The notes beneath the pieces were generated by a model, which did not search any database, had not been told where the DNA came from, and worked only from the letters and a program-made list of their open reading frames with translations. The translations under genes were made by a program, and so were the position numbers. Below, one piece after another: positions 18,101 to 26,400 of a stretch of DNA of 64,000 nucleotides. How positions within the stretch are numbered: the stretch's first letter is position 1; every line of letters starts with the position of its first letter. Source of the DNA: Chitinophaga sp. GbtcB8 (GTDB lineage Bacteria > Bacteroidota > Bacteroidia > Chitinophagales > Chitinophagaceae); the NCBI RefSeq assembly GCF_019091455.1, contig NZ_JAGXJN010000007.1, forward strand, positions 62,001 through 126,000. Reading direction: 5' to 3'.

Positions 18101-19669
18101 AAAATATCCCTGCAGGCCAGGCGACTGCACCACTACCTGTTTGTTGCCATTGGCATCCAGGTCCTGCAGCTGTAAGGCACCGCTGGAAAAGCCCATCACT
18201 GAAGGTTTGGGCGCTACGGCACGGGCGTTGGTGAAGGCGCCGTTGCCCAGATTGTATTTGTAATACCAGGCTCCTGCCTGCTCTGTTAAGATACCGGCAA
18301 TGCCTTCCCCGTAAAGATCTACCCAGCGGTAATCGCGGCTGAGGCCAACGGGGTCGTTAATGATATTTTCTTTGGTAATACTTTTTACTTCCTTGTTCCA
18401 GCTCAAAGGCTGGTACGCAAATTCCAGCGGCGGTAATGAAGCGGCGCGGTACGTATTGCCTTCCTTTACATAGCTGGTTTGCGTAATGGCGGCCAGGTAT
18501 GCTACTTCCAGGGGCTGCGGCATATCATCAGCCGTTTGATACAGCAGGTCTAAGGATTTAACCAGGTAAGGCACGCGCGTGTCATTATCCGCCAAGCCAA
18601 ATTCACGGTTCGTAAAATGATGGAATAACATTACGCGTTTGCACAGGCGGTATGTGCGGATCTCAAAACCGGCACGGTAATCGGAAAACGCATCTGCACG
18701 CGCGGTCCAGGGCTGGCTTTCCGTAAGCTCATTGGTGCTATGCTCACCGTAATCAAATAACAATTGAAATAAGAATGTTTCTTCTGGCAGGGGAATTACC
18801 GGCGCGTAAGGCTGCTCCGCATCTGCATAATACGGCGTAAGATTCCCGTAGCGCACGCTTTTCAGGTAGGTGTTGGTGGCGGCAGCACGGCCATTCAGGC
18901 GGTTCTTTTCAAAGAGCGTAGGGGCTACATTATCACTGTTCTCTGTTTTATAGGTGAACAGGATACAGTTACCTTTATCATCAAAGCTGATCTCCGGCAG
19001 CCATTTGAAAATGCGGGCCGCATCTTCCGGGTCTGTGAGGCGGTGCGATGGGCTGAGGCCGAAGAACGTAACCACATTATCTTTGGTGGTAACCTTCCAG
19101 TAGCAGCTGCCGGTGGCCAGGTGTATGATCTTTTCTATGCGGGCGTTATCGCCCTCAATGCGGGGACGGTAGCGTTTTACACGGAAGCCGCCTGCTGTTT
19201 TCTCCTCCGGCGTCCAGGTGTTGCCTGTGGCCTTCAGGTAAGGCACCAGGTCTTCCTGGCCGCTGAACATGAACACGTCACTTTCCTTTGCATCATTATA
19301 GCGGGGCAATTGCTTATCTGTTCTGCGTTGTATAGCCGGATACTGCAGCGCCCAGCCTATGCCAAAAATGCTGTTGCCGGTACCACTGTTATAACCTAAT
19401 GACAAAGTGGGCTGAAACCCTCCCCTGCCAGGCGTTACAGGCAATGGCACAGAAAATGCCAGCGTACCGTTGGCGGTATTAACGGAAAACTTTTCATCAA
19501 TACTTTTGATGGCACCTCCGCCTTTAGGCAAAGAAATTTGCGGCGCTGTTAATTTATCAAGCGTGGGAATTCCGCCCGAAGCGGATCTGTTCTCTGATGC
19601 GGCCGTTGCTTTTGTTGGGGGTTCAGTTCCTGCAAAAGCTGACGTGGCAAAGGTTTTTCCTTCTTTCAT
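12101..19669 (-). CDS. Tc toxin TcB-TcC fusion with RHS core and unidentified C-terminal cargo
   Basis: One polypeptide of 2522 residues from the ATG at 19669; a TTG at 19717 would add 16 residues but is less likely. Residues about 40-320 are an SpvB domain (ISLPKGGGAI, FQPTLSLGYNSG, FGIGW). FG-GAP/VCBS-like repeats (DLNGDG, DISGTG) follow at about 540-720, then TcdB middle domains to about 970. RHS/YD repeats run from about 1300 to 2070 and build the cocoon. The RHS core (PFGST, RYSGKERDEESGLYYHGARY, RWTATDP) lies near 2075-2150 and ends in NPIMLHDPQG, where TcC proteins cleave off the cargo. The last 360 residues are G/S/T-rich, alternate polar and hydrophobic residues, lack cysteine and match no effector I know. 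Together with TcA this should form a full ABC toxin. Confidence 0.92.
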   Translation of the reverse strand: MKEGKTFATSAFAGTEPPTKATAASENRSASGGIPTLDKLTAPQISLPKGGGAIKSIDEKFSVNTANGTLAFSVPLPVTPGRGGFQPTLSLGYNSGTGNSIFGIGWALQYPAIQRRTDKQLPRYNDAKESDVFMFSGQEDLVPYLKATGNTWTPEEKTAGGFRVKRYRPRIEGDNARIEKIIHLATGSCYWKVTTKDNVVTFFGLSPSHRLTDPEDAARIFKWLPEISFDDKGNCILFTYKTENSDNVAPTLFEKNRLNGRAAATNTYLKSVRYGNLTPYYADAEQPYAPVIPLPEETFLFQLLFDYGEHSTNELTESQPWTARADAFSDYRAGFEIRTYRLCKRVMLFHHFTNREFGLADNDTRVPYLVKSLDLLYQTADDMPQPLEVAYLAAITQTSYVKEGNTYRAASLPPLEFAYQPLSWNKEVKSITKENIINDPVGLSRDYRWVDLYGEGIAGILTEQAGAWYYKYNLGNGAFTNARAVAPKPSVMGFSSGALQLQDLDANGNKQVVVQSPGLQGYFELDDDNDWRPFKSFEHIPNIDLADPNLKMLDLNGDGRAELLMSEENVFTWYPSLGTQGYDAPELASKPFDEEQGPAILFADETQSIFLADMCGDGLTDIVRIRNGEICYWPNLGYGRFGAKVNMPNAPLFDSTALFNPAYLQLADISGTGATDILYLGQNRFRAWLNLGGNAWSNVCNIDPFPVTAQPSQLSVADLLGNGTSCIVWSSPLPGFADSPMRYIDLMGGKKPHILYGIKNNLGKETLIEYKSAAAFYLQDKAAGQPWITRLPFPVQCVSRVTVQDKITKVVFANTYSYHHGYYDHAEREFRGFGRVDQQDTEQFEHWVRKDASNIVEQDLHQPPVLTRTWFHTGAFLDRQRLLTAYANEYWPGAAALEYALPDALLPDNLSAEELREALRACKGMVLRQETFALDGTPQEKVPYQAATHNCHIKLLQPRGQQPFAAFLVHESEAITFHYERNPAEVRVQHVLNTVIDELGNVLEAATVSYGRKTRPDGLPDEVWNAQSKVRISYAQNTFTNDVITDTAYRLRATAGTRLYELTGITAAQTYFQVTAIRQAFTTAALLAYEQTPGDAPAKRLLKHARVLYNKDDLSGPLSNGTQESLGLPHTGYQLALTGALVTRVYNTPDNKVDDSMLLTAKYIRSNELKISNLFPDTDADNEWWAPSGTVEYAANAPQHFYLPEKYVDVFGNKTTVQYYSNYHFLVSSMTDAVTNVTAVTAFDFRVLQPRILKDSNDNITEACFNIHGWVAGLAVKGKGNEADDLDAFVTDLPAPDVADFFTDPLAHGAALLQHASSRFVYDTERYRNTAGAQPCAVATIVREVHHKQNANSPLQYSFTYSGGMGQEVMKKVQAAAGDAWQLNLATAQKELVQNVNPRWVGNGRTLFNNKGKAVKQYEPYFAVTHAYESAQALVEIGFSPVLHYDPLGRVIQTDMPDGTFSTVVFDTWQQQTFDVNDNVKASTWYTQRLGGAMGAQEQAAAQQAAVHDHTPLQVYIDNLGHPFYTIGHNKFLDDNNQEQQSFQATRVILDIEGQELQHIDARGNTVVVYAYDMLGKKLYQKNMEAGRRWTFSNAAAKEAYGWDDRKHRMRVEYDGLQRPLKQWLKEDVTQNAPEKQVSLTVYGEGQPDDKQRNLRGKTFRHLDQSGSVQTDSYDFKGAPLATLQLLAKEYKQVLSWNTPQPETLLESQGFAQAFSYDALGRPTQITHADGSKSTPAYDAGGLLQKMKVLLVRRNETIEFVKNITYNAKGQRETIVYDNNTATRYEYDPQTYRLMRMITTRNAGADILQDLRYTYDPTGNVTALLDNAQPTFYFNNAVVEPHLQYVYDATYRLIKAMGREQAAQPFSGQFDNNIQPLPNGNGNATQRYIQSYTFDDAGNMLSMKHQSGNGQFQLRWTRSFEYNITNNQLLHSTVNNTPPTDYLYDEHGNMRNLQSGSFNLTWNFADQLQTVNLGGGGIAYYVYDASGQRVRKVIENNGQVKERIYIGSYEVYREKQNNVISLERETLHIMDDKKRIAIAETRTQGNDAGLKDLLRYQYANHLETASLELDGAASPAIITYEEYYPFGSTAYHAARNNTGTPKRYRYSGKERDEESGLYYHGARYYAPWLARWTATDPAGMVDGGNLYRYCRNNPIMLHDPQGTDPATTATPPKKEDNTFKLGPLRGTRLLSTSSSDSPEPGVTNVHGRTGFLLTLPPLKLSTTGSVLGDAQVSNFGEGVANIEGRGFLTFGTVGSGLWVGTYGKGSLYVKDQGQLASGDPEAIASQVLYTGRGNLRFLTNISAGSFTLATGTTDLKLWGGHLQLDSSFASVGNLAKLKLNADAKLQPGGNGTFSANLDLNAMWMVQFGAGVKGTLLDGTGYFTGQGQLRLFGIPSLKVSATGTASTSGYDIGGTVWGYVPPLTYAWGGFSASSTGGFSARGHVFGLSYMPGVDKIKDPSPIPPIMSQQLKLPSDIEAPSGPMVGYSFFSFRQGQLSHFAVGFVPNFSDFSKSQVGLSAVGHF

Positions 19670-19891
19670 TTTGGGGTTACAGCATTTGGGGTTCGTCAAA
19701 ATATTTTCACTGAACAATTACGAAGGTAAAAAATTGTGGAAAAACCGAGTATTTATTTTTCCTAACGGCGGGGATCAGGGAGAAAACGGGTGGGTTTGGG
19801 GAGTGAACGGTTCATTTAGTCCATGGCCGATGGTCTATGGTCCATGGCATAGTGCGGAGAGAAATTTATTACGGGGAATGGCTCGTAGGAT

Positions 19892-19927
19892 AAAAAAATG
19901 AGCCGGATGTTTTATTATCCGGCTCAT
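19892..19927 (-). terminator. Intrinsic terminator after the SusCD-propeller operon
   Basis: An 11-bp perfect stem (ATGAGCCGGAT with ATCCGGCTCAT, 19898-19908 and 19917-19927) around an 8-nt loop. On the minus strand the stem is followed by seven T residues (19898-19892). It lies about 35 bases past the stop of the lipoprotein gene at 19961 and separates it from the toxin operon on the same strand. Confidence 0.85.
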
Positions 19928-19960
19928 GATGTATAAGACCTAAAAGAAGATTTTAAATCT

Positions 19961-21274
19961 TTATGATTTTTTGTAGATGATGCGGTAGATGGTCCCTTTT
20001 GTATCATCAGAAATGTACAGTGAACCATCCGGGCCTTGCGCCAGGCCGCAGGGACGGTGTTTGGCATCGCCCGGGGAAACTACTTTATCTGTTCCTGCAA
20101 AACCGTCTGCAAACACTTCAAAATTACCGGTAGGTTTGCCGCCTTCAAAAGGAACAAATACTACATAGTAACCCTGCTGGTTTTCAGGAGAGCGGTTCCA
20201 GGAGCCATGGAAAGCAATGAATGCGCCGTTCTTATATTTTGCAGGGAACATATCGCCGGTATAGAACAGCAGCCCGTTGGGCGCCATGTGTGCAGGGAAC
20301 GCGATCTGCGGATCTTCTGCTTTTTCACCGGCTGTTTTTTTACCATCACCGCCAAACTCAGGCGCCAGTATTTTCTTCTTTTGCTCCTGGTCGTAGTAAA
20401 TATAAGGCCAGCCACAGTCTACCCCTTCTTTTAAGCGGTACATACATTCTGCAGGCAGGTTAGCTGATTGTGTTTCTGTGAACAGCTTGGGCCACATATC
20501 ATGCAGCTGGTCGCGGCCGTGCTGCATTACGAAAAGCGCGTTCTGATCCTGGTTCCAATCCAGCCCTACTACGTTGCGCAAGCCGGTGGCATAACGCTTA
20601 CCGGTGCCATAGGTCTGGTTCTGCTGATCGGCTTTGAACTGCCAGATGCCGCCTGCGGAATCCAGGATAGGGCAAGGTTTCATGCCTTTGGAACCAGCGG
20701 TGCGGTCTTTTTCCTGGCAGGCATTGGAATACGCGCCAATATTCACATAAATATTGCCGTTGTTATCCAGCACAATGGATTTGCTTTCATGCTGGTGACG
20801 GTCAATTAAACCGCCAATGATCTTTTCCGGCTGATCCGGGTTGGTTACATGGCTGCTGTCATCCAGCTTGTAACGGAACACGGCTGTATCAGAAGAGGCG
20901 TATAAATAGCCGTTCTTAAGCGTGATGCCGGTGCCGCCGTAATCGCCAAAAGCGGTTTGCTCATCGGCCTTGCCGTCGCCATTAGCGTCGTGCAGGCGAA
21001 CGATGCCTTTACCGTCTTTTAAGCTGTTCAGCTTTACATAAATATCGCCCTGGGGTGTTACCACCAGGTGGCGTGCTTTACCCAGGCTGTCAGCTACCTT
21101 AATAGCGCCGAAACCAGCGGGTAGCTTTAAACCTACATTGTCTGCATCAGGTGTTAACTCAACCTGGGCAGTGGTATCCTTACCGGAACCTTCCCCACCC
21201 TGATGCCCACACGAAGTAAGCAAAACGGTACCGGCCAATGATACCAGTACCAGTCCTAAGCATGTTTTCTTCAT
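19961..21274 (-). CDS. Glucose/sorbosone dehydrogenase-like beta-propeller lipoprotein
   Basis: 437 residues with a lipoprotein signal (MKKTCLGLVLVSLAGTVLL then TSC, lipid-modified Cys about residue 22). The rest reads as a GSDH/PQQ-sugar-dehydrogenase-like propeller: LPAGFGAIKVADSLGKARHL at the start of blade 1, G-DIYVKLN, an EF-like DANGDGKADE near residue 95, GLDWNQDQNALFVMQHGRDQL near 235, a GWPY segment, NGLLFYTGDMFPAKYKNGAFIAFHGSWNR near 335, and the closing PDGSLYISDDTKGTIYRI. Such proteins oxidise sugars with PQQ, although many Bacteroidota members have no shown activity. It follows SusD 300 bases downstream on the same strand and precedes a strong terminator, so it may act on the substrate imported by the SusCD pair. 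Enzyme activity is not proven by the sequence. Confidence 0.85.
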   Translation of the reverse strand: MKKTCLGLVLVSLAGTVLLTSCGHQGGEGSGKDTTAQVELTPDADNVGLKLPAGFGAIKVADSLGKARHLVVTPQGDIYVKLNSLKDGKGIVRLHDANGDGKADEQTAFGDYGGTGITLKNGYLYASSDTAVFRYKLDDSSHVTNPDQPEKIIGGLIDRHQHESKSIVLDNNGNIYVNIGAYSNACQEKDRTAGSKGMKPCPILDSAGGIWQFKADQQNQTYGTGKRYATGLRNVVGLDWNQDQNALFVMQHGRDQLHDMWPKLFTETQSANLPAECMYRLKEGVDCGWPYIYYDQEQKKKILAPEFGGDGKKTAGEKAEDPQIAFPAHMAPNGLLFYTGDMFPAKYKNGAFIAFHGSWNRSPENQQGYYVVFVPFEGGKPTGNFEVFADGFAGTDKVVSPGDAKHRPCGLAQGPDGSLYISDDTKGTIYRIIYKKS

Positions 21275-21574
21275 AAGATATTTGATTGAGCCTTCAAATT
21301 AAGCTGATTTTTCCGTTTTTAAAAGTCCATCCGCTGCCCATGGTCCATAGTCCATGGTGCATTGCCTGCTGCGCAGCCTACTGTAGTACAAGAATAGGCT
21401 ATAAAGGCGGCTTTATAGGCGGTAGCTACTAATTATTTAAATAGTAATGTCCTGCGGGGGGAGCAGGACATTACAGAGTATCACAACTGATGGATGGGAA
21501 ATAAAGTCATGGTCCGTGATCAACGGTCCACTGCGCAGTACGCCATGGACCATCGACTGCAGACCATAAACTAT
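21275..21574. repeat. Intergenic region with strong hairpins and TCCATGG-type repeats
   Basis: Between the SusD stop and the lipoprotein start. It holds a 12-bp perfect stem (GTAATGTCCTGC/GCAGGACATTAC, 21444-21474, 7-nt G-rich loop) and an 8-bp stem (CTATAAAG/CTTTATAG, 21399-21418). It also holds short repeated words such as CCATGGTCCATAGTCCATGG (21339-21358) and GCCATGGACCAT (about 21551), with related words at 19820-19849 on the other side of the lipoprotein gene. The 12-bp stem lacks a U-tract on the minus strand, so it may slow or partly end SusD transcripts or protect the mRNA end. Confidence 0.55.
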
Positions 21575-23416
21575 TTAGTAGCCTGGATTTTGCACCAGCT
21601 TACTATTCCTGTTTATTTCATCGCGCTGGATGGGCATAAAATACATTTTATCCAGCCACAGGCGTTTTTCCGCTTCCATAGTAACAGGGGTGTACACGTA
21701 ATTATAATTTGTTGGATCATAACGGTACACCGTGATCTTACTGCCGGGTTTTAAGGTGGCGGTAATATTAATGCCCTTCAAAGGCCGGCCCACGGTGTTC
21801 TGTGGGATCATCCAGCGGCGCACGTCGTAAAAACGCTGCTCTTCAAAAGCCATTTCAATTTCGCGCTCATGGCGGTAACGGGTGCGCAGCTCATCGCCGG
21901 AGGCAGTGATATCCGGCATAGCGGCACGCTTACGGATCATGTTCAGGTACGTGCGTGCTTCTGCGTCTTCGTGCAGCTCAATACAAGCTTCCACATAGTT
22001 CAGGATCACTTCTGAATAACGGAAGAACGGGTAAGGTACTTCCTGGTTATAGAACTGTGCATCTACCGTGGTATCAATAAATTTTTTGAAGTAGTAACCT
22101 GTAAAGGAGCCGTTCCAGTCTTCCACTGGTCCGGAGCGGGTATCCAGTCCGGGGTTGGGTACAGCCTGGGTGCCGTTCCATACTTCGTACCGGCCGGTCT
22201 GTGCCTGGTTAAACGGATCTTTGGCCTGCACATCTGCAGGACGTTTGCGCCAGTGTGAGCCATCGTAAATGATGGTGGCATAAAAACGCGGATCGCGGTT
22301 CTGGTAAGGGTTGGCCTTGTGGGCAGCATTGCTCCAGTCGAACGCGGTGCCATCATTCATTTCATAATCATCTACCAGCAATTGCGTGGGCGTGTTGCCT
22401 GCCCAGTTATGATAGCCATTCAAACCATTATACAGTCCAACGTTGCCGCCTGGTTCATCTTTATCATTTTTAAAGTAACGGGAAAAAATGCTTTCACTGT
22501 TATCTTTCAGGAACATGCCCTGTATGTTGGCGGTAGCCTCTTCCCTGGTGGCTGGGTCCGGGCTTTGAATAGCGTACATGTTGCGGTCAATGAGCGCTTT
22601 GGCGGCGTCTTTGGCCTTTTGCCAGCGCGCTGTGCGGTCGCCGCTTACATAACCCAGCAGCTCCGGTTGGGCAAAACCTGCAATAGTAGTGGCTTTGCTT
22701 TTGGCGGTGGGTATATCATGCAGGTCACTGGCGGCATAGATCAGTATGCGGGATTTAAGCGCCAGGGCTGCGCCTTCTGTGGCACGGCCTTTTACAGTGA
22801 TGCCTTCCTTGGCTTTCAGAAAATAGGCGGCGGAATCACAATCCTTTACTATAAAGTTCACGCACTCTTCAAAGGTGCTGCGGGCAATAGTGTAATCTGT
22901 TTGGCCCAGCTTGTATACTTCCGTTACCAGCGGCACTGCGCCATAACCGCGCACCAGCTGGTGATAGAAATAGGCGCGCAGAAAATACGTTTCCCCCTTT
23001 AGCCTGTCTTTTACGCTGGCATCGTCAAATGGTACTTCGGCTATTTTACTAAAGAATTTATTACAGGCCCTGATCCTTTTATACATTTCGTCCCACTTCA
23101 TGGTGCTGCGGTTGGTTACATATTCCGCATCGGTGGGGTTAATGGTGGCTTCTACCATGTTCTTCATACCATAACCATGGGTGAACATAGTTTCATCTGT
23201 AGCAGATGCCAGCATGGTTTCCAGGAAACCGCCGCTGCTTAAGCCGTTATAGATATCGTTCACAAATGCTTCTGTTAAACCGGGATCGCTGAACACCAGG
23301 TCTTCTGCGGCTTCGTCCCGGGGCTGGGTGTTCAGGAAATCCTTGTTACACGCGGTTATCATCAACCCTGCCACTAAGGCCACCCCCATGTATATACGTT
23401 TTATTGTGTGCTGCAT
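21575..23416 (-). CDS. SusD/RagB-family nutrient-binding lipoprotein
   Basis: 613 residues with a lipoprotein signal (VALVAGLMITAC, Cys about residue 23, then NKDFLNTQPRDEA), the typical SusD N-terminus. The TPR-like helices seen in the family follow (YFLRAYFYHQLVRGYGAVPLVTEVY near 135), and the C-terminal third has the usual EVILNYVEACIELHE and Y-RHEREIEMAFEEQRFYDVRRW segments. SusD proteins form a lid over SusC at the outer membrane and capture the ligand. The ATG is 11 bases past the SusC stop. Because no glycoside hydrolase or other degradative enzyme is encoded nearby, the ligand cannot be named. Confidence 0.95.
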   Translation of the reverse strand: MQHTIKRIYMGVALVAGLMITACNKDFLNTQPRDEAAEDLVFSDPGLTEAFVNDIYNGLSSGGFLETMLASATDETMFTHGYGMKNMVEATINPTDAEYVTNRSTMKWDEMYKRIRACNKFFSKIAEVPFDDASVKDRLKGETYFLRAYFYHQLVRGYGAVPLVTEVYKLGQTDYTIARSTFEECVNFIVKDCDSAAYFLKAKEGITVKGRATEGAALALKSRILIYAASDLHDIPTAKSKATTIAGFAQPELLGYVSGDRTARWQKAKDAAKALIDRNMYAIQSPDPATREEATANIQGMFLKDNSESIFSRYFKNDKDEPGGNVGLYNGLNGYHNWAGNTPTQLLVDDYEMNDGTAFDWSNAAHKANPYQNRDPRFYATIIYDGSHWRKRPADVQAKDPFNQAQTGRYEVWNGTQAVPNPGLDTRSGPVEDWNGSFTGYYFKKFIDTTVDAQFYNQEVPYPFFRYSEVILNYVEACIELHEDAEARTYLNMIRKRAAMPDITASGDELRTRYRHEREIEMAFEEQRFYDVRRWMIPQNTVGRPLKGINITATLKPGSKITVYRYDPTNYNYVYTPVTMEAEKRLWLDKMYFMPIQRDEINRNSKLVQNPGY

Positions 23417-23427
23417 ACTGTTAATCT

Positions 23428-26400
23428 TTAAAATGTTAATGAAAACCCTGCATTGATCACTCTTGACTGCGGATAGTACTGCCCGTTACCATTAATGGAT
23501 TCCGGATCCAGTATCTTCAGCTTGTCTACCGTAAACAGGTTCAGACAGTTTACATATACCCGCAGTGAGCTGATGCCCACACGTCTTTTCACCAGGTCAG
23601 ACAGGTTGTAACCCAGCTCCACATTTTTCAGGCGTATGTAATTGGTGCTGCGGAACCAGTAGGTATTACCGGTGGCCCAATAGGTATCATTACGGTCGTT
23701 CACACGCGGATCTACACTGCTGGGATTATCAGGGCTCCAGCGGTGATCAAAGTAATCTTTGGTGAAGTTGCCGATCTCGCCGGATTCTGTGTTGATGTGT
23801 ATAGCCCCGCCGGTAGCGCCTTGTATCAGCATAGAGAAATCGAAGTTCTTAAACTGCAGGTTGGCATTTAAACCACCGGTAAAGGTAGGCTGGCTGCTTT
23901 TTGTCATGCGCTCCTTATCATCGCCGTTTATTTTACCATCGCCGTTAATGTCTTTAAACTTCATATCACCGGGGCGCAGGTCGTTTGTAAGCGCGCTGTA
24001 ATCAATGGTGTTGTTCTTAATATCATTAAAGTCTTTGAACACGCCATCGTATTCATAATAGATCTGTGTGTTCATGGTACGGCCGGTGGATTTCTGCCAG
24101 TCCGGTGCGCCGGGCGGCTCATCCCAGAACTTAATGGTGTTCTTGGCATAACCGCCGTTCACACTTACATTATAGCTTAGCTCACCTGCTTTGTTGGTAT
24201 AACCTACGTTAAACTCCCAGCCTTTGTTATCTACCTTACCCAGGTTTTCTGCAGGCAGCGTCATACCGGTGCTTTGAGGAATAGAGGCATTCCTGCGCAC
24301 CAATATGCCGGAGCGTTTGTTCATGAACATGTCCAGCTCAAAGTAGATCTTACCATCCAGCAGCTGGCCATCCAGGCCTACGTTGTAGTTATTGGCTACT
24401 TCCCAGGTAATGTTGGGGTTTGCCAAACGTGCTTCCAGTATGGATTTGGTGAGCGTGTTGTTCAGGATATAGCTGTTAAAGCCATAAGTGCCGTAGTACT
24501 GGTATTCCTGTAAGGTGAGGGTACCATCGTTATCATCATCAAAATAGATCTGATCGTTACCCAGCTTGCCCCAGGATGCGCGCAGCTTCAGGTAGTTCAT
24601 GAAGCGTACATTGTCTTTCCAGAAATTTTCTTCGGAGATGCGCCAGCCTGCCAGCACACCGGGGAAAAAGCCGAAGCGTTTGTTAGACGGGAACATATAG
24701 GAACCATCTACCCGCCAAACAAATTCCGCCAGGTATTTTTCCTTATAGTTATAGGCTGCACGGCCAAAGTAGTTAAGACGTGCACGGTCCCAGGCGCCGC
24801 CGTCATTGGTTTTCTCTGCATCGCCGCCGGCAACCAGCTGATCGATGGCAGTGGAGATAAAGTATTTGCGGAAAGCGGAGAAGTTATCGTTATTCACGGT
24901 TTCCTTTTCCATACCAAATACCAGGTTCACCGTATGACCGCCTTTAAAGGTGCGGTCGTAGGTGGCTAAACCACGTAACAGCTTGTTGGCCTGGTCTTCA
25001 TCCGCCTGCTCCAGCGTAGGCTGGTCGGTACCGCGTTTGCTGCGGTTCAGCTTCGGTGTTTTACCATCTGACTCATAGCTGGTACCATCCCAGGTATACA
25101 GGTACCAGGGTGTTTGCCAGTCTTTGGTGCGTTTAATGTATTTATCAAATGCAATGTTGCCGCTCAACTTCAGGCCTTCTACCCAGGGAATCGTGATGTC
25201 CAGGCGGGCATTGGTTTGCACGTAATAACGGCGGTCATGGCTATAGCCGGTTTGGGCAGTGGTGATCACTACCGGGTTGTTACCATACTCAATATCCGGA
25301 CCGGGCATACCATTAGGCCAGAAAGCGGGCTCCGTGGGCTTTCCACGCATCAGCATACGGAAAATATCTCCGGCGCTGCGGGTGGGGAAGTTGCGGTTTT
25401 CCTGGCGGCCTAACATGTCCACGCTTACGCTCATGTATTTATTGATCTTACCATCCAGGTTAATGCGCAGGCTGTACTGGTCAAAACCTGTGGCGGATTG
25501 TTTATAGTAACCGTCCTGTTTCTGATAACCAAAAGAGGTGAGGTAACGGATAGCATCCGTACCGCCGGAGAGCTGCAAGGTATGATTGGATACCGGCGAC
25601 CAGGTTTTCAATGTAGACTTGTACCAGTCTGTATTCGGATGGCCCCAGGGATCGGAACCATCTGCATACTTCGTCAGATCGTCTTTACTGAAAGGTGGTG
25701 TCCAGCTATTACCGGATGTGGGCGAGGTGTAGGTACCGCTTTGTTTGTAGGCGCTCCAGGCGTTGCTCCATTCTGCGGGGGCTACATTCTTGTACATGCT
25801 TAATTCATTCCTGATCTGCGCATACTCTTCTGCATTGGCCATTTCAGGGATATGCGTAGGTTGTGACCAGCCCTGATTAAAGTTATAGGTAAGCACCGGT
25901 TTACCGCTTTTACCGCGTTTGGTAGTTACCAGTATAACGCCATTGGCTGCACACGCACCGTAAATGGCGGCAGAGGCATCTTTCAGCACAGACATACTCT
26001 CAATATCTGCCGGGTTTAAACGTTCCAGGCCGCCGGTACGGGCTGCCACACCGTCTATTACCACCAGCGGATCATTATTACCTAGGGTATTGGAACCGCG
26101 GATGCGGATGGTAGAACCATCGTACCCTGGCTCACCGGTGTTTTGCATAGCGGTTACGCCGGGCATACGGCCGGCAATGGAGTTACTGAGGTTAGTGGCA
26201 GGCGATTTCACCAGGTCGGCGCCTCTAATAGTAGCTACAGCGCCGGTTACGGATTCCCGTTTTTGCGAGCCGTACCCTACCACTACCACTTCGCTCAGGC
26301 CTTTTGTATCTTCCTGTAACACGATGCTGAGCGGCCCCTGGCCTGTTACGGTGATGGTCTGGGACAAAAACCCTATAGCCGTTACCGTAATCTTTGAGGA

